This document shows, piece by piece, positions 46,094 through 54,326 of a stretch of DNA of 64,000 bases. Within the stretch, counting starts at the first letter, position 1. The number at the start of each line of letters is the position of its first letter. This DNA is from Paenibacillus sp. PCH8 (GTDB lineage: Bacteria > Bacillota > Bacilli > Paenibacillales > Paenibacillaceae), in assembly GCF_002968835.1 (NCBI RefSeq), contig NZ_PKQK01000003.1:496001-560000 (forward strand). Direction: 5' to 3'. The translations under genes were made by a program, and so were the position numbers. The notes beneath the pieces were generated by a model. It had not been told where the DNA came from and did not search any database. It saw only the letters and a program-made list of their open reading frames with translations.

Positions 46094-46654
46094 CTATAAG
46101 TCGAATCGTTCCAGGATCAGATGTGATACTTCTTCCGGGCTCTTGTGTGTGTTATTAATCCGAATATAGTGCTCATGCGTAACTTCTCCCGGTTCGGAAT
46201 TCAATCGATATTGCTTCATACTATCGAGCAGATCTTGTTCAGACCACTCCGTGTCACGCTTCGTTGGCTTATGTAGCAAGCGATGCGGACTCTTATTGCG
46301 TTCCAGTCTCTCCGATGAATCAGCTTCCAGTTCCACATAGCAGACCTGAGCTCCGTTTGATGCAAACATTTCGCTGATCTGGCGAATATACTCTCCGTCC
46401 TCTTCCAGATCAAAGGCCCATACAAACGTAAAAATCAGACCCGGCAGGTTACTTTTGGCGACCTCTTGAAAAATCTCTTCACGAAACAATCTCACCAGTC
46501 TTTTACCTTGAGGCGTACCATAATTGAAAAAAGGTGACACCAGTTCAATCGTCATATGATTATGAAATAATTTCAGATTCGTTATCTTCTCCAGTTCTTG
46601 CCCAACCGTCATTTTGCCCACAGCCTGCGGACCAAAAATAATAACTAATTTCAT
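46094..46654 (-). CDS. P-loop kinase-like protein (AAA_33/shikimate-kinase-like fold)
   Basis: A 186-residue nucleotide-binding protein starting MKLVIIFGPQAVGKMTVGQEL, a Walker A motif of the GxxxxGK type at residues 8-14. A lid-like region RNKSPHRLLHKPTKRDTEWS lies near residues 118-137. The rest resembles small-molecule kinases of the ATP-binding AAA_33 type: a kinase-like fold with YVELEADSSERLERN before the lid. ATG 46654 has AGGAG seven bases upstream. The substrate is unknown. It lies just upstream of the broken small membrane gene on the same strand and could share its transcript. Confidence 0.85.
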   Translation of the reverse strand: MKLVIIFGPQAVGKMTVGQELEKITNLKLFHNHMTIELVSPFFNYGTPQGKRLVRLFREEIFQEVAKSNLPGLIFTFVWAFDLEEDGEYIRQISEMFASNGAQVCYVELEADSSERLERNKSPHRLLHKPTKRDTEWSEQDLLDSMKQYRLNSEPGEVTHEHYIRINNTHKSPEEVSHLILERFDL

Positions 46655-46741
46655 TTCATCACTCCTGTCAGGGTAGTGTTCATTCCATTATTTGAATTTT
46701 ATGGACATTTAACTAGGATACCTTCTTTAGAACAAATAAAA

Positions 46742-46793
46742 AAGAGGTCTCAAGTGTTCCCCTCCATGTTAGATGGAACACTTGAAACCTCTT
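46742..46793 (-). terminator. Terminator of the acyltransferase gene
   Basis: AAGAGGTCTCAAGTGTTCC and GGAACACTTGAAACCTCTT pair almost perfectly over 19 bp, followed on the minus strand by TTTTTT. Confidence 0.92.
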
Positions 46794-46821
46794 ACCTTAA
46801 ATTATATATATTTATCCTGAC

Positions 46822-47910
46822 TTAACGTCCAATCAGTACCCATCCCCACTTCATCCGTCGCAATCCAATCGTGCAGATCCATGAGATCAGGAGCGCCACA
46901 ACATAAGATAAAATAATACCAAGACTGAAATGCCTGGCCAGTTCATCTGTGAGTTCACGTCTCCAGAAGAGCAACACGAGTGGATGCATTAAAAATACAC
47001 CGAACGCAACTGCACCCAGAGAATCCAGAACACGAGTCGCTTTACGAACCTCGGTATGCTTTCTTGTTCCCATTCGCTCACATAAGATCAACAGGAGCAA
47101 GCAGGCTGAGAGAGTAAACAGATTTCGGAAAAGGAACAGCACCGTATAGGTCACCACCGGGTATGAAGCGAAAGCGGTTTTGATATACGCATTACCATAT
47201 ATAAAAATGGCACCTCCACACAACAATGCAGCTATAAGCGCATAACGGAAGGTATACAGTTTCTTCAATGCCAACTCAAAGTTTAGCCCAATCCATGCGC
47301 CAAATCCGATCACAATCAAATAACTGGGTAGCAAACTACCTGTTCGTTCGAAGTGAAACTGCAAATGCAATGCATAGAATATGGCCTGGGCAGCAATAAA
47401 GAATAATGGCAAGTACCTATGAAACAGATGATGGCGTGTAAGCGACAGAAGCAATGGAAAAACGGCATAAAACTGAAGGATAATCAGAAAAAAGTACAAG
47501 TGTGTATGAGCCGTTCCCATCACTAGTTGTTTGGCAAACTGAATTCCATGTGTCCAGGGTTCCTTGCCCGCAAGCAGCTGTTTAATGACAAAATAGATGA
47601 GGGACCATACCAAATAGGGCACAAAAACATAGAGTAGACGCTTTTTATAAAAAGCAAGCATCCAACCCTTCTCGTTCACCTTGGAACTGTAGTTGTAAAA
47701 CAAGACCAGAGAAGAAAGGAACAGAAACGCTGGGACAGCGAATTGCAGAAATGTATTCCAGAAGTAATACACATCATGATCGAGCGTATGCTTGGGGTAA
47801 TGCGCAACTGCTGTTGAAGTCGCATGAATGGCTACCACTGCCATAATGGCAAAAGCACGATAGAGATCCAGATACTCAATACGCCGGGGCCGATTAACCG
47901 GTTGATTCAT
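46822..47910 (-). CDS. Membrane acyltransferase family 3 protein (OafA/WecH-like)
   Basis: A protein of 362 residues with about ten membrane segments. The N-terminus RRIEYLDLYRAFAIMAVVAIHATSTAV carries the family features: the LDxxRAFAI segment and a conserved His in AIHAT within the first helix. Family members transfer acetyl or succinyl groups to sugars or polymers at the cell surface. The frame is open to 47991, but ATG 47910 (MNQPVNRPRR) has GAGGT seven bases upstream and starts just before the first helix. It has its own promoter and terminator. The acceptor is unknown. Confidence 0.9.
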   Translation of the reverse strand: MNQPVNRPRRIEYLDLYRAFAIMAVVAIHATSTAVAHYPKHTLDHDVYYFWNTFLQFAVPAFLFLSSLVLFYNYSSKVNEKGWMLAFYKKRLLYVFVPYLVWSLIYFVIKQLLAGKEPWTHGIQFAKQLVMGTAHTHLYFFLIILQFYAVFPLLLSLTRHHLFHRYLPLFFIAAQAIFYALHLQFHFERTGSLLPSYLIVIGFGAWIGLNFELALKKLYTFRYALIAALLCGGAIFIYGNAYIKTAFASYPVVTYTVLFLFRNLFTLSACLLLLILCERMGTRKHTEVRKATRVLDSLGAVAFGVFLMHPLVLLFWRRELTDELARHFSLGIILSYVVALLISWICTIGLRRMKWGWVLIGR

Positions 47911-47977
47911 AAAGATAACCTCACTTGTGACTGATATGGGATGATAGTTTCCGGCCGCAATCCAGATTCTAAGCTTC

Positions 47978-48006
47978 ATTTTAATCAGCACGCGAGGGTT
48001 TTACAA
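47978..48006 (-). promoter_or_regulatory. Promoter of the acyltransferase gene
   Basis: On the minus strand TTGTAA (48001-48006) and TAAAAT (47978-47983) are exactly 17 bases apart, about 70 bp upstream of the ATG. The rest of the 47911-48287 gap shows only AT-rich sequence and the rhamnosidase terminator. Confidence 0.6.
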
Positions 48007-48230
48007 TCATAATCTATATTATTTTTGCTATATTACATCATTTTTCTGCATTATTCGACATTATTAACCCAAAATCGTTCGACAACGTTACCATCTGATC
48101 CACATAGTCTTCATCACGGATGCCACCATTTCGAAGAATAACTCTCTTGGAAGGCTCAAGGTGCATCTATGATTGTAAGTTTTACCATGGTTATGCTCCT
48201 TTTGTTGTTCAACTTTTAAACAAGTTCGAA

Positions 48231-48256
48231 AAAGGACCTGCGTGTAGGCAGATCCT
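48231..48256 (-). terminator. Terminator of the rhamnosidase gene
   Basis: On the minus strand GGATCTGC-CTACAC-GCAGGTCC followed by TTTTT, 32 bp past the rhamnosidase stop codon. Confidence 0.8.
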
Positions 48257-48287
48257 CTTTAAGTGCAGCTTTCCGCTTATTCTATTA

Positions 48288-49613
48288 TTATACGGACTCT
48301 GTCAATGTAGGCTCCTGCACGTTCCGTTCTTTCTTCGTAGTAGAATACTTGTATGTGAATTGGTAACTTCCAGATCCCAGTGTGATTTGGACATCGTTCT
48401 TAATGCTCCGAATACCCTGAACTTCACTTACCTGATCCAAAGGTTCCCCATGCTCCAGAACGATCTGTGTACCTGCCCCAGGAAGACGAACGGTACCTTT
48501 CGTATTAGCAGGAAAATGCACCCGTATCTCCATTTCGTTGTCCGCCAACCGATGCCAGCTCGAAGTGACTTGACCATACATCGTCTCCATGCTTGCTTCT
48601 ACCCAATCCAGTCCTGGCCCTGGTTGTGGCTCAATATGCACAACATGGAATCCTGGCTGATGTTCATCCGAGCGGATTCCAGCAACATAGCGGTACAGCC
48701 ATTCCCCAATCGCGCCGTAGGCATAGTGATTGAATGAATTCATGTCCGAACTCCAGAGACTGCCATCCTCTTTGATCCCATCCCAGTGTTCCCAGACTGT
48801 TGTTGCACCTTGAGTTACCTGATATAGCCAGGACGGATAGTCCTCTTGAAAAAGTAATGTATACGCCAGATCGTGAAGACCCGCGTCACTCAGCACCGGA
48901 TTTAGATAAGGCGTGCCTACAAAGCCCGTAGTAAGATGGTTCTCCGCCTCTTTCACAAGTTTGCCCAATTGTTCAACTGCACGCATCCGCGAAGTTTCAT
49001 CCAGCAGATCAAATTGAAGAGCAAGAACATGCGCAGTTTGCGTTGGGACTGCAATTTTGCCAGCTGGAGTCACGAACTCATTTCGAAATGCATCCAAAAT
49101 ATGACTATGCAACTGATTGTAATATTCTGTGTCGTCTGTCTTCCCAAGTACCTTGGCTGCTTTAGCAGTTAACGAAACCGAATAGGCATAGAATGCAGTC
49201 GCCACATAATCCGTGTCCGTTGCACCAACATAACTATCGGGCTTGGAGTCGAGCCCCAGCCAATCGCCAAAGTGGAATCCCGTGTTCCACAGATACGGAT
49301 CGTCACCCTGCACATGAATGTACTCGATCCACCGTTTCATACTCTCATATTGCTCGGCCAGTAATCTGGCATCCCCATACATCTCATAGATGGTCCATGG
49401 ACAGATAACTGCTGCATCACCCCAAGCGGCGGAAGAATGATTCGTGTCTCCCCACCCCTCTGACGTGGAACTTCTCAGATCAGGAACGAAAAAAGGGATG
49501 CCCCATCCTCTCCCTGATCTGCCTTCAAATCCCGCAACCATTTGGTGAAGAAAGGAGCCGTGTTCATCAGATAGGAAGAGGTCCGGACAAACATCTGTGC
49601 ATCGCCGGTCCAA
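48288..49613 (-). CDS. Alpha-L-rhamnosidase, C-terminal fragment
   Basis: The open fragment contains the end of the GH78 (alpha/alpha)6 catalytic barrel: GWGDTNHSSAAWGDAAVICPWTIY with GD and W residues of the active site, later GATTVWEHWDGIK and the SFNHYAYGAIGEWLYR segment. The C-terminal beta domain follows. The first ~35 residues of the open frame (MDRRCTDVCPDLF...) are out-of-frame reading of the upstream fragment, so the Met at 49613 is not a natural start. It would not be translated on its own unless the frameshift is an artefact. Confidence 0.75.
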   Translation of the reverse strand: MDRRCTDVCPDLFLSDEHGSFLHQMVAGFEGRSGRGWGIPFFVPDLRSSTSEGWGDTNHSSAAWGDAAVICPWTIYEMYGDARLLAEQYESMKRWIEYIHVQGDDPYLWNTGFHFGDWLGLDSKPDSYVGATDTDYVATAFYAYSVSLTAKAAKVLGKTDDTEYYNQLHSHILDAFRNEFVTPAGKIAVPTQTAHVLALQFDLLDETSRMRAVEQLGKLVKEAENHLTTGFVGTPYLNPVLSDAGLHDLAYTLLFQEDYPSWLYQVTQGATTVWEHWDGIKEDGSLWSSDMNSFNHYAYGAIGEWLYRYVAGIRSDEHQPGFHVVHIEPQPGPGLDWVEASMETMYGQVTSSWHRLADNEMEIRVHFPANTKGTVRLPGAGTQIVLEHGEPLDQVSEVQGIRSIKNDVQITLGSGSYQFTYKYSTTKKERNVQEPTLTESV

Positions 49614-51010
49614 CCGAGCCGTTCATCCCTCTGCGGACAGTCTGTCGGAACATCAAGGAAATTACCCTTTTGCCCCCATAATATATTGTGATGCAATTGA
49701 TTCACGAGCGGACTTGAGCATGAGAAATGACCTGTTCTCTCCATATTCGAGTGCAGCACGATTCCGGTGAATTGCTCCAGAAGAAGTTGTTCGGGGAAAC
49801 CGATCAGCTTCACATAGCGAAATCCCTGAAACGTAAAATGGGGTTCAAATGTTTCCACTCCACCTCCCTTTAGCGTGTAACGGATGCACTGCTTGGCGTC
49901 GCGAAGATTATCGGTGTAGAAATTGCCCTCATGATCCAATATTTCAGCATGGTGCAGCTCGACCATCTGACCTGCCTCACCTTGAATGCTGAATCTCACC
50001 CACCCCACCATATTCTGACCCATATCGATTACACATTCTCCCTGGGGTGTTGTCAGCAAGGCGATCGGTTGTAACTGTTCTACCTTGGTGACAGGTACAT
50101 TTTCCTGTGCAACGATCATATCTTTGGAATACTCCAACACTTTCACGGGTGACCAGCTCGCTTGAGATGAATCCGACCAATCAGACTCCATTCGCGCATC
50201 GTAGATTTCGCCCATATAGATGTCCGACATACGAATGGCACTTGAAGTAGCCGACCAATCCCCATTGGATATAATACATTCCTCTGATCCGTCCGCATAT
50301 TTCATATGAAGTTCCAGCAGCAATGCGGATGTTGATCCGAATACCTCCCGTTCTTTGTTCCAACCCAGATAGCCTCGATACCAGCCATCAGCCAAATACG
50401 AACCTAATATATTCTGTCCATCCTGAAGCAAGGGTGTAACATCATAGGTTTGATATTGTAACCGCTTACGATATGAAGTCCAGCCTGGTGTAAAAAAATC
50501 TTCTCCTACTCTTGTGTTGTTCAGATGCAGCTCATATAAACCAAGTGCGGTCACATATATTCTGGCGGATGCTACTGGCTGCCTCACTTCGAATGTTTTG
50601 CGCATACGTGGGCAAGAAGTATTCTCATCCTCCTTATGGCATGCTGTGATCCATTCTGCTTCCCACTTGTTATGTCTATCCATACGTCCCATCTCGAAGT
50701 AAGCGATCTCGGACCAGCCCGTATCATTTCCGGCATCATCAAGAGCCCTAATCCGGTAGTAATATCGCGTTCGTGGTAAAGGTTGAAAATGGTTTAATTC
50801 CACATGTATGGATTGATCCGTGTTTTGCACGCCTGAATCCCATACCGTTTCATCGAACTCTTCTGTCAGGGACAGTTGGATTCTGTAAGCGGATTGTATG
50901 CAGTTTCGACGATCGGATTGCAATTGCCAGCTTAATCTCGGTGATTCTACATCCAGGCCAATCGGATTAATTCTGTACTCACAGCGAAGGTGATTAACGT
51001 TGAACATCAT
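49475..51010 (-). CDS. Alpha-L-rhamnosidase, N-terminal fragment
   Basis: The open fragment from ATG 51010 starts MMFNVNHLRCEYRINPIGLD, typical of GH78 N-termini. It covers the fibronectin-like and carbohydrate-binding beta domains (RISARIYVTALGLYELHLN-like stretch seen as ASARIYVTALGLYELHLN) and the first part of the catalytic barrel with FLDVPTDCPQRDERLGWTGD near residue 470, which holds catalytic acidic residues. It ends out of frame as DGASLFSFLI. Truncation here would remove most of the catalytic barrel and inactivate the enzyme. Confidence 0.8.
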   Translation of the reverse strand: MMFNVNHLRCEYRINPIGLDVESPRLSWQLQSDRRNCIQSAYRIQLSLTEEFDETVWDSGVQNTDQSIHVELNHFQPLPRTRYYYRIRALDDAGNDTGWSEIAYFEMGRMDRHNKWEAEWITACHKEDENTSCPRMRKTFEVRQPVASARIYVTALGLYELHLNNTRVGEDFFTPGWTSYRKRLQYQTYDVTPLLQDGQNILGSYLADGWYRGYLGWNKEREVFGSTSALLLELHMKYADGSEECIISNGDWSATSSAIRMSDIYMGEIYDARMESDWSDSSQASWSPVKVLEYSKDMIVAQENVPVTKVEQLQPIALLTTPQGECVIDMGQNMVGWVRFSIQGEAGQMVELHHAEILDHEGNFYTDNLRDAKQCIRYTLKGGGVETFEPHFTFQGFRYVKLIGFPEQLLLEQFTGIVLHSNMERTGHFSCSSPLVNQLHHNILWGQKGNFLDVPTDCPQRDERLGWTGDAQMFVRTSSYLMNTAPFFTKWLRDLKADQGEDGASLFSFLI

Positions 51011-51052
51011 CAGCAACTCGTCCTTTCCATGGTGGCTTCCCCATCGGGTTAT

Positions 51053-51066
51053 GATATAATTATATC
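51053..51066. promoter_or_regulatory. Palindrome in the rhamnosidase/AraC divergent region
   Basis: GATATAATTATATC is a perfect 14-base palindrome and contains TATAAT on both strands. It lies 43 bp upstream of the rhamnosidase start and about 78 bp upstream of the AraC start, so it may be a -10 element for one gene, an operator, or both. Confidence 0.4.
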
Positions 51067-51143
51067 GATTCCGTTGCAGTAAATACCCGGTAATCCAGAC
51101 TGTTTTATCCGGTGATTCAGCCATCTGTGGGAGGAGGTTACTT

Positions 51144-52028
51144 ATGAATCCGTCTGTTCAACGAATGAAGAGTGAAACCTTTCTGAATAATCATCTACAG
51201 CTTTTCGTCAATCGTTGCTCTGAAGATTTTGTGCTACCGTTTCACACACATGATTTCGTCGAGTACAGTTATGTAGCGGAAGGTAAGGGCTTTCATCACG
51301 TAGCCGAAGATGTGATTCCGGTAACTAAAGGTATGTTATTTGTCATTCCTGTCGGTGTTCCTCATGTGTTCCGTCCTGCGAGTACTAACACGAATGAAAA
51401 TCCGTTAATTATATATAATTGTCTTTTTGATACTGTTTTGATCAACAGGTTGACAGCCACCATTCAGGAAAAAGAAATTATACAACATCTGATGAATCTG
51501 GAGCAAAATCAGGTTCCTTACATCTCCGTTGTGGATCACAACAACCAGATTGAAGAATTGATGCTGAAGCTGTACCGTGAATTCTCCGTTCCCGGGATCG
51601 GTTCGTCAACCATGTTATACATGCTGGCAACCCAGTTGGTATTGACGACCTATAGACATCTTTATCAAGATGTCCAAGATAAACAAAGTCATTCCACGGA
51701 TTTTGAGTTTATCCTTCGCTATCTCAAGCAACACGTAAGCAATCGTGTTCAGATGTCTGATCTTGTACGGGTATCGGGCTGGAGTGAAAAACAGATTGCA
51801 CGAATGTTTCTACGTCATACCGGACAGACCTTTAGCAATCATCTGCAACATCTTCGCGTCCAAAAAAGTTGTGAGTTGCTCAAGAGCTCACAGCACAAAG
51901 TAAGTCTGATTGCAGAGCTTGTCGGTTACCGGGACATGGATTCATTTTACGCTGTGTTCAAAAAAATAACGGGTGAGACACCGCTTCTATATCGCAAAAA
52001 ATCCAGAGCACAGCACTCTGGATTTTGA
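51144..52028 (+). CDS. AraC family regulator, probably of the divergent rhamnosidase
   Basis: A 294-residue protein with an N-terminal cupin (VLPFHTHDFVEYSYVAEGKGFHH near residue 30, then GMLFVIPVGVPHVFRP) and a C-terminal AraC DNA-binding domain (MSDLVRVSGWSEKQIARMFLRHTGQTF near 203, VSLIAELVGYRDMDSFYAVFKKITGETPLLYRKK at the end). The ribosome site is GGGAGGAGG. Divergence from a GH78 gene is the classic arrangement of rhamnose-responsive (RhaS-like) activators, so L-rhamnose or a rhamnoside is a reasonable guess for the ligand; no sequence feature proves it. Confidence 0.92.
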   Translation: MNPSVQRMKSETFLNNHLQLFVNRCSEDFVLPFHTHDFVEYSYVAEGKGFHHVAEDVIPVTKGMLFVIPVGVPHVFRPASTNTNENPLIIYNCLFDTVLINRLTATIQEKEIIQHLMNLEQNQVPYISVVDHNNQIEELMLKLYREFSVPGIGSSTMLYMLATQLVLTTYRHLYQDVQDKQSHSTDFEFILRYLKQHVSNRVQMSDLVRVSGWSEKQIARMFLRHTGQTFSNHLQHLRVQKSCELLKSSQHKVSLIAELVGYRDMDSFYAVFKKITGETPLLYRKKSRAQHSGF

Positions 52029-52079
52029 ACAAGCAATTTTCAAACATTAAGATATTAGAACATTCGTACTTTTAAACCA

Positions 52080-52646
52080 TTAGACATTCACAACCTGCAA
52101 TACTTCATCTATGTATACCTTGGCATCTTTCCATGAAGTCATCAACGGAAAGTTGTATTGCTCTCGCTCCTGTATATTCCACGGATGCGGAATACAGATG
52201 ACTTTTTTGCCATCCTCATACGCAGGAATCAGATTATGTGCTCCATCATCGATCAGCAGATCGAAACCAAGCAGATTTTTTCTTTTGCATGTGATAAACT
52301 GTTCTGCTGTTATAAAAGGCATATGGTGCTGGAGCCAGTTCCATTTCTCAACAACGGTTCTTGGTTCTGCTGCCGTCACAACAATGACATCATAAGCATC
52401 GTTCAGCTTCCGCATCTCATCGACAACATACTCATCGTATAATTCCAATTCCTCGAACAGACCCGGCCGACCGTAAAATACATCATGAGTGCTTTCCGGA
52501 TGACGCAAGTGGGATGTATCCCAATGAATCATATCCTCATAGCGAAGCAGATGGGTCGGGAAGTTGAGGTTGTTGTGATAAATGGCTCGCTTAACCAGTT
52601 GACATATCGTGTCATCCATATCCACAGCGATAATCGGTTTTTTCAT
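52080..52646 (-). CDS. 5'(3')-deoxyribonucleotidase-like HAD protein
   Basis: A 188-residue HAD hydrolase of the NT5C type starting MKKPIIAVDMDDTIC, where DMDDT holds the nucleophile and acid Asp residues. Motif II is VVTAAEPR near residue 97 and the late motif LLIDDGAHN near 135. This family dephosphorylates deoxynucleoside monophosphates, though several bacterial members are uncharacterised. The frame opens nine codons earlier, but ATG 52646 has GGAGGGG upstream and begins the motif. It stands alone, convergent with the AraC gene. Confidence 0.88.
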   Translation of the reverse strand: MKKPIIAVDMDDTICQLVKRAIYHNNLNFPTHLLRYEDMIHWDTSHLRHPESTHDVFYGRPGLFEELELYDEYVVDEMRKLNDAYDVIVVTAAEPRTVVEKWNWLQHHMPFITAEQFITCKRKNLLGFDLLIDDGAHNLIPAYEDGKKVICIPHPWNIQEREQYNFPLMTSWKDAKVYIDEVLQVVNV

Positions 52647-52763
52647 CGTTATCCCCTCCCCCAATACGAACACAGTATATCACCCTGAGTGTCATGAAGT
52701 CATCATTTTTACGTTGGAGTTCCCATGCAATGAAGGAGTCCAAACATGTTCCTTTATACCAAA

Positions 52764-52808
52764 AGACGCCCCTGCGCCGCAATAGCTGCGACCGGAGTGC
52801 GCCTTATT
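52764..52808 (-). terminator. Terminator of the second licT-PTS-GH1 operon
   Basis: On the minus strand a GC-rich hairpin (GGCGCACTCCGGTCGCAG paired imperfectly with TGCGGCGCAGGGGCGTC) is followed by TTTT, starting just past the GH1 stop codon. Confidence 0.65.
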
Positions 52809-52815
52809 AAATGGA

Positions 52816-54279
52816 CTATTCCAAATTCTCACCATTCGAGGCAATGACTTTTTGGTACCAGCCAAAGCTCTTTTTCTTATACCGATTCAATGTGCCCTCA
52901 CCGTTGTCGTCCTGATCAACGTAGATGACGCCATAACGTTTCGACATTTCCGAGGTGGATGCACTAATGATATCAATGGCTCCCCAGTTGGTATAACCCA
53001 TCAGATCAACACCATCCATTACGGCTTCTTTCATCTGTGTAATATGTTTTCTGAGATAATCAATACGGTAATCATCGTTGATGGAACCGTCTGCCTCAAC
53101 CGTATCTTTCGCTCCAAGCCCGTTCTCCACTACAAACAATGGCAATTGATAACGGTCATAGAGCTCTTTCAATGCAATGCGCAGACCGATCGGATCAAGC
53201 TGCCATCCCCATTCCGTACGCTCAAGGTTCGGGTTCTTAATCGTACTGTACAGGTTGCCTCCAGTTACTCCATATTCCTCTGGATTAACTGCGGATACCA
53301 GGGATGTGTAATAACTGAATGAGATGAAATCAACCGTATGCTCACGCAGGATCTGCTCATCTCCCGGTTCCATGGCAATGGTAATCCCGTTCTCTGCCCA
53401 ATACCGCGCCATGAACGTTGGGTAACTGCCGCGAACTTGTACATCCGTATGCAGCAGGTTCAATTGATTGTCGATTTGAGCTTGCAGCACATCCTCTGGC
53501 TTCGAGGTTGCCGGATAATGAATCATGCGGGCGAGCATACATCCGATCTGGAAGTTCGGGTTAATCTGACGCGCCTTCTCTGTCACTAGGCTGCTGGCTA
53601 CGAATTGATGATGAAGTGCCTGATAAGAAGCCTGCATCGTGTTATCGACCCGATCTTCAATGATACCTCCGCCGGTGAACGGCTCAATAATGGTTGTGTT
53701 AATCTCATTAAATGTCAACCAGTATTTAACCTTGTCCTTGTAGCGGGTCATCACCGTCTCAGCATATCTCACAAAATGTCCAATGACTTCGCGACCTGCC
53801 CAGCCGTTATATTTCAACACAAGTGACATCGGCATCTCATAATGCGAGAGTGTTACGAGGGGTTCGATACCATATTTGCGGAGTTCATCGAACACTTCGT
53901 CATAGAAGCGTAACCCTTCTTCATTCGGCTCAGCATCATAACCATTCGGGAAAATGCGCGGCCAGTTGATGGACAGACGGAAAGTCTTGAAGCCCAGCTC
54001 GGCAAACAACGCAATATCCTCTTTAAAACGATGGTAAAAATCAATTCCGTAACGCTTCGGATAACCCTCCGCACTATGATGTGCCATGGCTTTCTCAACG
54101 GTTGCACTGGTGACATGCATCAATTCTCTAAGGTTGGTGTAATCCTTTTTCTCAAAATAAGGAACCATGTCCGCCGTGGACCATCCTTTGCCGCCAGCGT
54201 CGAATCCACCTTCAGCCTGATTGGCGGCAATAGCACCGCCCCATAGAAATCCTTCGGGAAATCCTTGTCGATTCATCAT
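52816..54279 (-). CDS. 6-phospho-beta-glucosidase, GH1 (second copy)
   Basis: The 487-residue GH1 enzyme has FPEGFLWGGAIAANQAEGGF at the N-terminus, the acid/base Glu in LTFNEINTT near residue 187 and the nucleophile Glu in FVVENGLGA near 380. The C-terminal SKRYGVIYVDQDDNGEGTLNR loop is typical of phospho-beta-glucosidases. ATG 54279 has AAGGAGA upstream. It ends the second licT-PTS-GH1 operon and lies 47 bp after the PTS gene. It differs from the first copy by an insertion near residues 40-70 (MVPYFEKKDYTNLRELMHV). Confidence 0.94.
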   Translation of the reverse strand: MMNRQGFPEGFLWGGAIAANQAEGGFDAGGKGWSTADMVPYFEKKDYTNLRELMHVTSATVEKAMAHHSAEGYPKRYGIDFYHRFKEDIALFAELGFKTFRLSINWPRIFPNGYDAEPNEEGLRFYDEVFDELRKYGIEPLVTLSHYEMPMSLVLKYNGWAGREVIGHFVRYAETVMTRYKDKVKYWLTFNEINTTIIEPFTGGGIIEDRVDNTMQASYQALHHQFVASSLVTEKARQINPNFQIGCMLARMIHYPATSKPEDVLQAQIDNQLNLLHTDVQVRGSYPTFMARYWAENGITIAMEPGDEQILREHTVDFISFSYYTSLVSAVNPEEYGVTGGNLYSTIKNPNLERTEWGWQLDPIGLRIALKELYDRYQLPLFVVENGLGAKDTVEADGSINDDYRIDYLRKHITQMKEAVMDGVDLMGYTNWGAIDIISASTSEMSKRYGVIYVDQDDNGEGTLNRYKKKSFGWYQKVIASNGENLE

Positions 54280-54326
54280 GTCTATCTCTCCTTCTTTTGT
54301 TCATTCGTTTGACGATGTCTTATTTA

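Larger units (their letters stand above)
48288..51010 (-). pseudogene. GH78 alpha-L-rhamnosidase, whole gene, disrupted by one -1 frameshift
   Basis: Two overlapping open fragments form one GH78 enzyme of about 907 residues if a single base is restored near 49505-49515. The true reading passes from KWLRDLKADQGE into GWGIPFFVPDLR. The enzyme would release L-rhamnose from plant flavonoid glycosides, saponins or polysaccharides. The intended start is ATG 51010 (or the adjacent ATG 51007) with AAAGGAC upstream; earlier codons lack similarity features. It is divergent from an AraC gene and sits between two beta-glucoside PTS operons, so use of rutinoside-like sugars is plausible. A sequencing error is as likely as a true mutation. 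Confidence 0.8.

Noticed and set aside
46015..46100. Short minus-strand frame reading IRLIAKHLEDQLAESLRDTYEKRL after the kinase gene
   Set aside because: It looks protein-like, but has no start or ribosome site and overlaps the kinase end. The kinase C-terminus (SPEEVSHLILERFDL) is itself convincing, so a fifth frameshift is not needed.
48120..48737. 205-codon plus-strand open frame
   Set aside because: It is antisense to the rhamnosidase 3' end and its terminator, has no ribosome site, and its composition is typical of shadow frames.
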